This document shows positions 52,011-58,756 of a stretch of DNA of 64,000 nucleotides, one piece after another. Under the pieces are notes generated by a model, which saw only the letters and a program-made list of their open reading frames with translations, did not search any database and had not been told where the DNA came from. The first letter of the stretch is position 1. Every line of letters starts with the position of its first letter. This DNA is from Gastranaerophilus sp944325835 (GTDB taxonomy: Bacteria > Cyanobacteriota > Vampirovibrionia > Gastranaerophilales > Gastranaerophilaceae), in the NCBI GenBank assembly GCA_963931575.1, contig OZ007029.1:1426001-1490000 (forward strand). Direction: 5' to 3'. A program made the translations under genes and the position numbers.

Positions 52011-52188
52011 ATTTATATTTCCTTTCGCTTTGGGTCTCGTAATTCTTTTGTGTCTTGAGCCATAACCGGAAGTTTCCGATTAATAAACTATTTCGGCATT
52101 TAGAATTTTTAGGCACGAGTTGCCCCTAATACACTATTATGATTATTGCAAAGAGAAAATTTCTTGTCAAGCAGACTTTTAAGGAATG
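52011..52188 (-). promoter_or_regulatory. Possible rplU leader region
   Basis: A 178-base gap upstream of rplU. On the minus strand it has short hairpins (GGGGCAACTCGTGCC; CGGAAACTTCCGG) before AAAGGAAA and the rplU ATG. A ribosomal-protein leader would fit but no conserved leader motif was identified. Confidence 0.3.
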
Positions 52189-53538
52189 TTAACGTTTTAT
52201 GCACCAGTAATAGTTGCTTGTAGCATTCTTACCGCACGGGAATAGATGTCCTATGTTGAAATTCAATCCCCACATTAAAATACCTGAATTAGATACAAAA
52301 CTGCTGGTAGTCCAGTATGTTCCGGTGCGTTCTGTGCCGTAGAGCAAATTTCTGTTAACAAACATGGCAACAATTTCTTCTCTGTTTGGCAGCCGGCTTT
52401 CACTGTCAAGAGCACGGCACTTTTGAGAGGCCTCTTCATATTTTAAATTATAACCATACGCAGAAACAAGAGGTACCGGTGCTACAACAACCGAATCAGA
52501 AGGATACATAACCGTCAGGAAACCAATATCCTTACCCACAGTATTTGGGCCTTTAGAAGCATTCAAATCGTACACAAAATTCGCACACATTTTCGGTTGG
52601 ATAAAATATCTTTCGGTTTCACCCATATCCCCGACGCAATTTGGATTATAGTAAACAACTATACTCTCACCATTTTGAGTTTCAAAAGCCGCTGCTTTTG
52701 TATTAAGTTGCGAGTATGTATATGTAACCCCGCTGGTAGAATACGAGCCGGCAAACATACTATTAAAGTCAACAAGAGTATTATAACTTGTAGTAAAATT
52801 AGAAAGAGTATTACCTTTCAACGTGACGATATTATCTGCGATACCGCAATCTTCTAAGTGTTCGCTATCACAGATATTATTGATTTTAAGAACCTTTGCT
52901 AAACCTGCTGTGACAAAGGTTTCTGCGGCTGTATCCTCAGCGGAAGTCGAACTGTCGCCTTCGGTCAATGTACCATAGCCGTTCAACGCCGGCATAAGCG
53001 CGATTGCCTGACTCATTCTGGCATACAAGGCTTTACGCTGAGTATTCCACGTACGCTCGTTGATATTTCCTGTAAGTGACGGAAGCGTTATCGCTGCCAC
53101 CACGCCGATTATCGTCAGGGAAAGTAATATTTCGGCCATGGTAAAGGCTATTCGTTGTCCGCAAGCCCATAACCCCTTTATGGCTCTCGACTCAGTCGAG
53201 CGGCTCAGCCGGGCTGCCATGGTGAAACCAGCACGCGCCAACACACCTCGGTCATCACGAGGAGCCGAAGGCGACGTGGTGATCCAGGTGCCTGAGGCAC
53301 GTCCATGAGAGGTTGAACATGACTTTTTAACGACCAACCAACTAGGAACCGGCTCGACCGCCGGCGGATTGCCACGCCGACATTCGTCGGCTCGCAATGA
53401 CGAAATATTCTTTACTGTCATTCCGAACTTGTTTCGGAATCTGGCCAACGTTACCGATAGCACGCAATGCTGGATAGATGCTGAATCAAGTTCAGCATGA
53501 CAATATGGTTTTCTCGTGGTCCAACCGCGCGGTTCCAA
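52189..53538 (-). CDS. Prepilin-like protein with the longest repeat leader (copy D, phase-variable)
   Basis: Core from 53,145: AFTMAEILLSLTIIGVVAAITLP, NINERTWNTQRKALYARMSQAI, ALNGYGTLTEG, AAFETQNGESIVVYYNP, GPNTVGKDIGFLTVMYPSD, DSESRLPNREEIVAMFVNRN. The conserved ATG at 53606 (AAAGGATAGA 7 bases upstream) opens MKKQRSVKIMT and is in frame only with 13 (or 16) G; 15 are present, so it is OFF. The leader contains a second, truncated prepilin-like string (AGFTMAARLS) about 27 residues before the true core, suggesting a past duplication. Coordinate 53538 is a TTG, the first in-frame start. Confidence 0.8.
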   Translation of the reverse strand: MEPRGWTTRKPYCHAELDSASIQHCVLSVTLARFRNKFGMTVKNISSLRADECRRGNPPAVEPVPSWLVVKKSCSTSHGRASGTWITTSPSAPRDDRGVLARAGFTMAARLSRSTESRAIKGLWACGQRIAFTMAEILLSLTIIGVVAAITLPSLTGNINERTWNTQRKALYARMSQAIALMPALNGYGTLTEGDSSTSAEDTAAETFVTAGLAKVLKINNICDSEHLEDCGIADNIVTLKGNTLSNFTTSYNTLVDFNSMFAGSYSTSGVTYTYSQLNTKAAAFETQNGESIVVYYNPNCVGDMGETERYFIQPKMCANFVYDLNASKGPNTVGKDIGFLTVMYPSDSVVVAPVPLVSAYGYNLKYEEASQKCRALDSESRLPNREEIVAMFVNRNLLYGTERTGTYWTTSSFVSNSGILMWGLNFNIGHLFPCGKNATSNYYWCIKR

Positions 53539-53559
53539 TTGTAGAACCGGCTCAGCCGG
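53146..53559. repeat. Repeat mosaic between G-tract and core (copy D)
   Basis: Over 400 bases open in one minus-strand frame. It has the GGATTGCCACGCCGAC...GTCGGCTCGCAATGACG element (53367-53411) matching copy A but with a different paired stem, and ATTCCGAA/TTCGGAAT (53420-53440), also in copy A. Confidence 0.75.
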
Positions 53560-53574
53560 CCCCCCCCCCCCCCC
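53560..53574 (-). repeat. Poly-G tract, 15 G (copy D)
   Basis: Fifteen C on the plus strand. The conserved ATG at 53606 lies 31 bases upstream. For this copy the ON length is 13 or 16, one class different from the other three. Confidence 0.9.
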
Positions 53575-53609
53575 GTCATAATCTTTACACTTCTCTGTTT
53601 TTTCATTTC

Positions 53610-53870
53610 TCTATCCTTTCTGGCTTCTCGCCTTTGGCTTATTATAATACCGGCTTGACCGCCGGTCCTTTCTTTGTTTTGTGTTGGGCTGGCAAGCCCA
53701 ACCTACTTTAGCTTGTTAATTAGTTAATTAGGATTATGGAATTTTATCCGGTTTTATTTCTCTTCCATTCGGTCATATTCCTTATTAACTTATTAACTTA
53801 TTAACTTTTCTCATCCATTCGGCCATTACGACTTATTGCCCTATTGCCTTATTTACTTATTGCCTCTTTT
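53610..53870 (-). other. AT-rich leader of copy D with hairpins and a tandem repeat
   Basis: Between the promoter and the start codon (no gene in 53,575-53,902) lie a perfect hairpin GTTGGGCT-GGCA-AGCCCAAC (53683-53702), a triplicated TTATTAAC-type string (about 53,781-53,808), and a stretch similar to the one upstream of copy B. The predicted transcript leader is about 250 bases, much longer than in copy A. Confidence 0.45.
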
Positions 53871-53899
53871 ATTATGTACCATGTTCTACGTTTCGTCAA
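53871..53899 (-). promoter_or_regulatory. Promoter of prepilin copy D
   Basis: TTGACG (53899-53894) and CATAAT (53876-53871), 17 bases apart, starting three bases after the rlmH stop. Identical boxes and spacing to copy B. Confidence 0.75.
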
Positions 53900-53902
53900 G
53901 AG

Positions 53903-54373
53903 TTACTTATGATATTTCTCGTTTTTCATAATTTTGAATGCGCGGTATATCTGCTCCACCAGTATCAAACGCGCAAACTGGTGCAAAAACGTCATCTTAG
54001 ACATACTCATCCTCAAATCAGCACGCGCGGAAACCTTTCCGGAAAGCCCGCAGGATGAACCGATTACAAAGACCAATTCCGAAACACCATCATTAATAAG
54101 TGCGGCAATTTTTCCGGCAAACTCTTCCGAGGAAAACATTTTTCCGCCGATTTCCAGCGTAATGACAAATGATGAAGCTTTTATCAATGACAAAATTTTT
54201 TCACCCTCTTCATCCAGAGCCTTTTCAGTTAAGTTTTCATCTCTAATCTCAACCGGCGTCAATTCAACAATTTCAACGGAAGAATAGGGCGTCAGGCGTT
54301 TTAAAAATTCATCAACGCCCTCTTTCAAAAATTTCTCTTTGATTTTGCCCAACGCTATAATTTTTATATTCAT
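53903..54373 (-). CDS. rlmH: 23S rRNA pseudouridine-1915 methyltransferase RlmH
   Basis: A 156-residue SPOUT methyltransferase: KIIALGKIKEKFLKEGVDEF start, LDEEGEKILSLI, ITLEIGGKMFSSEEFA, FVIGSSCGLS (cofactor knot) and the closing EQIYRAFKIMKNEKYHK. RlmH methylates pseudouridine 1915 of 23S rRNA. Ends on YHK as usual. Overlaps nothing; MscS lies two bases upstream. Confidence 0.95.
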   Translation of the reverse strand: MNIKIIALGKIKEKFLKEGVDEFLKRLTPYSSVEIVELTPVEIRDENLTEKALDEEGEKILSLIKASSFVITLEIGGKMFSSEEFAGKIAALINDGVSELVFVIGSSCGLSGKVSARADLRMSMSKMTFLHQFARLILVEQIYRAFKIMKNEKYHK

Positions 54374-54375
54374 GC

Positions 54376-55215
54376 TTAATTTTCCATATAAACGGAAGTT
54401 GACGGGAACGCAAAATCAATACCTGCTTCACGGAATTTTTCAACAATTTTCAGCAGCAACGCACTTTTCATATTACGCGCGTCCGCAAGGTTTCCGGTTT
54501 TCAAGTAGGCAATTAATCTTATGTCAATAGAGCTGCTGTTAAGCGTTTGCACAAATACCTGAAACCCGTTCAGAACATTTTCATCGTTCATTGCAATGTT
54601 GCGGATAATTTCAATCGCTTCGTTAAGTTTTTCGTTTGAAGTTCCGTAAACAACCCCGAAAGTTTCATCAACCATACGGTTTCTGATAAGTGAGTAGTTC
54701 GTAATCGAGGAGGAAGCAACCGTTCTGTTCGGAATAGCAATAATTGTATCGTCAAGCTTGCGGAGTCGTGTAGAGCGGAAATTTATATCTTCAACCGTTC
54801 CTTCTTCGGTTCCGACACTTATGTAATCGCCGATTCTGAAAACCTTATCCGCAACAACAGACAATGACCCAAAAATATCAGAAATCGCTTCCTTTGCCGC
54901 AAAGCCGACAGCCAAACCGGTAATTCCGAAACCTGCAAGGAAAGAGTTCACTGAATAACCGTGACTTTGGAAGAACGCCGCAATGGCAAGAAAGAATATA
55001 ATTATCTTCAAGATTCTGGCAAGCATCGGGAGTATCTTTGCGAGCTGAACCTTGTCGGCTTTAAGCAAATTATCCGCACTCCGCGCAACAATCCGATCAA
55101 TAATTTTTGATAAAATTATCAAAACTAGAAGATTGACGGCTATTTCACAAATAGATTTCCACGGAATACTGTTTAATACTTTTGAAAACTCCTCGGTCAT
55201 TAGAATTTCTTCCAT
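54376..55215 (-). CDS. MscS-family mechanosensitive channel
   Basis: A 279-residue MscS-type channel: two N-terminal helices, then the pore-lining helix (FFLAIAAFFQSHGYSVNSFLAGFGITGLAVGFAAKEAISDIFGSL) rich in Gly/Ala, then the beta domain IGDYISVGTEEGTVEDINFRSTRLRKLDDTIIAIPNRTVASSSITNY typical of the family, and an alpha/beta end. It protects cells against hypo-osmotic shock. A nearby ATG at 55200 is an alternative start. Confidence 0.92.
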   Translation of the reverse strand: MEEILMTEEFSKVLNSIPWKSICEIAVNLLVLIILSKIIDRIVARSADNLLKADKVQLAKILPMLARILKIIIFFLAIAAFFQSHGYSVNSFLAGFGITGLAVGFAAKEAISDIFGSLSVVADKVFRIGDYISVGTEEGTVEDINFRSTRLRKLDDTIIAIPNRTVASSSITNYSLIRNRMVDETFGVVYGTSNEKLNEAIEIIRNIAMNDENVLNGFQVFVQTLNSSSIDIRLIAYLKTGNLADARNMKSALLLKIVEKFREAGIDFAFPSTSVYMEN

Positions 55216-55287
55216 ATTCTCTCCTTAATCAGCGTTCACCATAACATTAATTAAAAACCGATGGCAAATCTCCATCGGGTTTTAATT

Positions 55288-55360
55288 AGCGGACGACGAG
55301 ACTCGAACTCGCGACAGTCTGCTTGGAAGGCAGATACTCTACCAACTGAGCTACGTCCGC
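55288..55360 (-). tRNA. tRNA-Gly, anticodon TCC
   Basis: Cloverleaf on the minus strand: acceptor GCGGACG / CGTCCGC, D-arm AGCTCAGTTGGTAGAGT, anticodon loop CTTCCAA (anticodon TCC), T-arm GCGAGTTCGAGTCTCGT, discriminator T. No encoded CCA. Confidence 0.93.
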
Positions 55361-55383
55361 ACATAATATTTAGTTTTTACCAT

Positions 55384-55487
55384 TGGTTCAGTTGGTAGAG
55401 TGCATTATGAGAACGCTCGGCCCTATCACCTTGAACCCTTTTACGGTTTAACTCTCTGCCTCGCTGGGGCAACTGAGCTACGTCCGC
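55384..55487. other. tRNA-derived debris
   Basis: An 18-base exact copy of the tRNA-Gly 5' end (CAACTGAGCTACGTCCGC on the plus strand, 55470-55487) lies 127 bases from the gene itself, and between them a plus-strand copy of the D-arm (CAGTTGGTAGAGT, inverted). No complete cloverleaf was found for either. Confidence 0.5.
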
Positions 55488-55747
55488 ATTTAGTATTCTT
55501 TTGACAGCTTTTATCTTACTACAAAAAAAATAAATTTCAACTAATCCTTTGGAATTAATTTAAAACAATTAAGCAACAGCCTAAAAACCACTCTCGCGAC
55601 GGATGAAAGCTCCTGAAAAAATTTGTATTATATATATACATGGAGTCATAAATACCTGAGTAATATATCGGATTTCGAGAGAAGATGTTTTAATTTTTGA
55701 TTCAGGTTCCTTTATCGGCTCCTTGTACTTTTAAAACCGCTCCTGAC

Positions 55748-55915
55748 AAATTTTAAGCAACGGCTATACCGTTGCAAAATTTGAAACGTCGCAATCGTAG
55801 TGTTTGCCTGTTTGTCACACTCACGTGTGCCAATACCGCAAACACCGGCTAACGCAATTAACATGTACAAACTATTATATAAACTTCTTTAGACTGTGCC
55901 AGGGCAGTCTTTTTT
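55748..55915 (+). ncRNA. Structured RNA candidate ending in a terminator
   Basis: A gene-free region (55,488-56,012) carries, on the plus strand, a long hairpin AAATTTT-aa-GCAACGG / CCGTTGC-AAAATTT (55748-55782), a stem GTGTTTGC / GCAAACAC (55800-55807 with 55838-55845) containing CACAC / GTGTG (55816-55820 with 55825-55829), and a rho-independent terminator AGACT / AGTCT (55891-55910) followed by TTTTT. This suggests an unannotated RNA. Upstream of 55,748 I see nothing convincing. It is not a recognisable RNase P, SRP or tmRNA. Confidence 0.35.
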
Positions 55916-56012
55916 ATTGCATCTAAAAAGCCGGTGTGTACAACACAAGAATTTGCGTTATTTGCCTCAATTACTTTTTTGTGGTAAATTTATAGAAAAG
56001 ATAGGAGAAATT

Positions 56013-56294
56013 ATGGCAAATAAAGTTAGAGCAAGTCACATACTTGTTGAAACCGAACAGGAAGCAAACGATTTAAAAGCTAAAATTACGTCCCCTGAGG
56101 ATTTTGCAGCAATGGCGTCAGAACACTCACTTTGCCCTTCCGGCGTTAACGGCGGGGATTTAGGTTTCTTCGGACGCGGCATGATGGTTAAGCCGTTTGA
56201 AGATGCTGCTTTCGCTCTTGAAACAGGCAAAGTTTCTGATCCCGTTCAAACTCAATTCGGCTGGCACTTAATTCTTGTAACAGACAAAGCATAA
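56013..56294 (+). CDS. ppiC: Parvulin-type peptidyl-prolyl isomerase
   Basis: A 93-residue single-domain parvulin: MANKVRASHILVETEQEA, the central SLCPSGVNGGDLGFFGRGMMVKPFEDAAFAL, and VSDPVQTQFGWHLI at the end. All usual active-site residues (His, Met, Phe, His) are present. AGGAG lies 7 bases upstream. It overlaps pepP by one base, so it is translated with it. Confidence 0.95.
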   Translation: MANKVRASHILVETEQEANDLKAKITSPEDFAAMASEHSLCPSGVNGGDLGFFGRGMMVKPFEDAAFALETGKVSDPVQTQFGWHLILVTDKA

Positions 56295-57835
56295 TGATTG
56301 AAATTAACAATAAACAAATCCTTGAACAATATGGCGTTGATTATCTTCTGGTTAACTCTACAAACGAATTTTTAGTAGAGTATAATACGCTGGAAGAGAA
56401 TTCCCGCTACAAAATAACCGGTTTCAGCGGCTCTACCGGCGAAGCGCTGCTGACACCGGAAACGATTTTCCTTTTCGTTGACGGAAGATACCACATTCAG
56501 GCTGACCTTGAGGTCGACAGAAAGCGCGTTTCTGTTGTAAAACTGCTTCAGGGACAAAAATTTATTGACAGGCTGGCTCTTATTACAGGTAAAAATAAAA
56601 CCGTCGGAATTTTTGCGAAAAAAGTTTCGCAGGCTCAGCTTGAACTTTTCAAAAAATATTTCACTGTAAAACTGCTTGAACAAGATTGTTTTACACCTGA
56701 CGGGTTTACACATCAATTAGAAATTGAATCGGCGCCGGGTACTCCGCCGGATGAAAAAGTTGAAGGCATCCAAAGCGTTATGAATGAGGATGAAGCGCTT
56801 TTGATAACAAATGCGGAAGATGTTTCATATCTGTTTAACAAACGCAGCTATTCAATACCTTATTCTTCAAAAATCTACGGCAAAGCGATAATCTATCCTC
56901 ATTCAGTCAAACTTTTTCTGCCGGAAGCATTCGCTGATTTTTATGACGAAATCCAAAAATTTCAGGGCAAAATTTTCGTTGATAAAGTCACAATCAACGC
57001 TTTTGACTACAATTTAATTAAAGATAAAGCAGCGGAAATGAAGGCAAACCCTATCAGGCTTATGCGCTCTGTCAAGGCAGAGGCCGAAATTGACCATTTA
57101 AAAAGCGCATTTGAACGTACGGATAACGCTCTTTTAGCACTGCGAAATTTCATTGAAAATAATGACGGATTAAGCGAATTTGACATTGCGCAAAAACTTG
57201 AAGAAGAATTTTATAAACAGGGTGCAAAAGGTCTAAGCTTCAAGCCTATTGTTGCAAAAGACAAAAATTCCGCACTCGCGCATTATTCAAAATCTTCAAG
57301 GGAAGAAATCGTCAAAGACGGAAGTCTTATACTTGTCGACTGCGGCGCTTATTTTGAAGAGGGTCTTGCAACAGATATTACAAGGGTTTTTGTAAAAGGT
57401 ACGCCGACAGATCTTCAAAAACAGGTTTATACAACGGTTTTGAGAACATTTTTAACTTGCTACAACTGCCAGAATTTTGAAACGGGCTACGATATAGACG
57501 CTGCCGCAAGATTTTTTATTCAAACAAATCTTATTGAAGGCTTTGTATTCAATCACGGCCTGGGGCATGGTCTGGGAATAAATGTCCATGAGAACCCGCC
57601 TTCACTCAGTCCGGGAGAATTAGGCAAATCTAAAATCCAAAATAACATGTGCTTTACAATCGAGCCGGGGCTATACAACGCAGAACATTTCGGGGTAAGA
57701 CTTGAAAACTCCTGCTATCTTGATAACGGAAAAATCCAAAGCTTTTCGGGCATGCCGTTTGAAGAAAAACTTATTGACTACAGCCTGCTCAGCGAACAGG
57801 AAAAAATCTGGCTTTCAGAGTTTGAGGTTATCTAA
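56294..57835 (+). CDS. Aminopeptidase P family protein (M24)
   Basis: A 513-residue M24 metallopeptidase with a creatinase-type N-domain. The metal ligands appear as VDCGAYFEEGLATDITRVF (two Asp), FNHGLGHGLGINVHENP (His), FTIEPGLY (Glu) and VRLENSCYL (Glu). It cleaves the residue before proline at an N-terminus. Overlaps the methyltransferase gene by one base. The N-terminal half (STNEFLVEYNTLEENSRY) is typical of Xaa-Pro aminopeptidases. Confidence 0.92.
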   Translation: MIEINNKQILEQYGVDYLLVNSTNEFLVEYNTLEENSRYKITGFSGSTGEALLTPETIFLFVDGRYHIQADLEVDRKRVSVVKLLQGQKFIDRLALITGKNKTVGIFAKKVSQAQLELFKKYFTVKLLEQDCFTPDGFTHQLEIESAPGTPPDEKVEGIQSVMNEDEALLITNAEDVSYLFNKRSYSIPYSSKIYGKAIIYPHSVKLFLPEAFADFYDEIQKFQGKIFVDKVTINAFDYNLIKDKAAEMKANPIRLMRSVKAEAEIDHLKSAFERTDNALLALRNFIENNDGLSEFDIAQKLEEEFYKQGAKGLSFKPIVAKDKNSALAHYSKSSREEIVKDGSLILVDCGAYFEEGLATDITRVFVKGTPTDLQKQVYTTVLRTFLTCYNCQNFETGYDIDAAARFFIQTNLIEGFVFNHGLGHGLGINVHENPPSLSPGELGKSKIQNNMCFTIEPGLYNAEHFGVRLENSCYLDNGKIQSFSGMPFEEKLIDYSLLSEQEKIWLSEFEVI

Positions 57836-58578
57836 TGGAAATTACAAGCACTAATAACGACCTCGTAAAAGAAACCGCAAAAATCCAGCAAAAAAAATAC
57901 CGTGATATTACAGGGAAATTTTTACTTGAAGGGTTTAAGGCGATTGAAGAAGCGTACCGGATAGGTTTGGATATTGAAAAAATCTTTGTACTTAAAGAAA
58001 AAGTACAGCGTTACGAATTTGCAAAAGACAAACTAATTGAAACAAACGAAGCTGTCTTAAAAAAGATTTCGACTACAGACACCGCACCCGAAGCGGTAGC
58101 TGTGGCATGCCGGAAAAGTTTCGATAAAGAAATCCTAAAACATGCCCGAAAAGTTATACTTTTAGAAGGGATAAAAGATGTCGGCAACCTTGGAACAATC
58201 CTCAGATGCGCGGCAGCATTCGATGTTGATGCAATAATTCTCTACGGCAGCTGTACAGACATTTACAGCCCCAAATGCGTTCGCGCATCCGTCGGGAATT
58301 TATGCAAAATTCCCGTATTTAACATGGAAACAGTTGAAGAGTTGCAAAAGTACTTTGACGGCTTTGAACGCATTGCAACCCTTCCGCGCTCAAAAAATCT
58401 TTTGCAAAACTTTAAACCGCAAAAACGCATGCTAATAATGTTTGGCTCTGAAGCCGACGGCCTGTCACAGGAACTAACAGAATATTCAACGACCTCTGTA
58501 AAAATCGAAATGAACCCGTCTGTAGAGTCTTTAAACCTTAGTATATCCTGCGCTATTATACTTTATAATATAAAATAG
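57835..58578 (+). CDS. TrmH/SpoU-family RNA 2'-O-methyltransferase
   Basis: A 247-residue SPOUT-class methyltransferase. The N-terminal substrate-binding part (KYRDITGKFLLEGFKAIEEA) precedes the knot: VGNLGTILRCAAAFDVDAI (motif 1), MFGSEADGLSQEL (motif 2) and IEMNPSVESLNLSISCAIILYN (motif 3). Likely targets are rRNA or tRNA ribose 2'-OH; the exact target is not clear. Translationally coupled to the upstream aminopeptidase. Confidence 0.9.
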   Translation: MEITSTNNDLVKETAKIQQKKYRDITGKFLLEGFKAIEEAYRIGLDIEKIFVLKEKVQRYEFAKDKLIETNEAVLKKISTTDTAPEAVAVACRKSFDKEILKHARKVILLEGIKDVGNLGTILRCAAAFDVDAIILYGSCTDIYSPKCVRASVGNLCKIPVFNMETVEELQKYFDGFERIATLPRSKNLLQNFKPQKRMLIMFGSEADGLSQELTEYSTTSVKIEMNPSVESLNLSISCAIILYNIK

Positions 58579-58588
58579 ATATCCCCTC

Positions 58589-58616
58589 TTGATTAAAAAT
58601 ATTTTAGTGCTATATT
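58589..58616 (+). promoter_or_regulatory. Promoter of the 58,757 operon
   Basis: TTGATT (58589-58594) and TATATT (58611-58616), 16 bases apart, with a leader of about 130 bases containing an AT-rich, CTATATATATGGAG-type stretch before the start codon. Confidence 0.5.
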
Positions 58617-58756
58617 AGGTAGGGAGAAGACTTTTTTCGTATTTTCTGCACATAGAGTTCTTTACATTTATTAACAATTAGCTTTCTTAGAGCAATTTTT
58701 ATAATTTTTGGACGTCTATATATATGGAGAAGGTTTCTTCGGGAAGTGTGTAATAA

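Noticed and set aside
37009..53606. Sequencing error as the whole explanation of the poly-G runs
   Set aside because: Homopolymer error could change lengths by a base, but the tracts occur four times at the same relative place with conserved flanks and open leaders, so their existence is biological. The exact lengths remain uncertain.
53781..53808. Tandem TTATTAAC repeat as an origin or iteron
   Set aside because: Only three imperfect units in an AT-rich leader, with no replication protein near it.
55384..55487. A second complete tRNA gene
   Set aside because: Only a D-arm-like and a 5'-end copy are present, on opposite strands, with no matching acceptor or T-arm.
55501..55506. TTGACA as the -35 box of the structured RNA
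   Set aside because: No acceptable -10 box lies 15-19 bases downstream on the plus strand.
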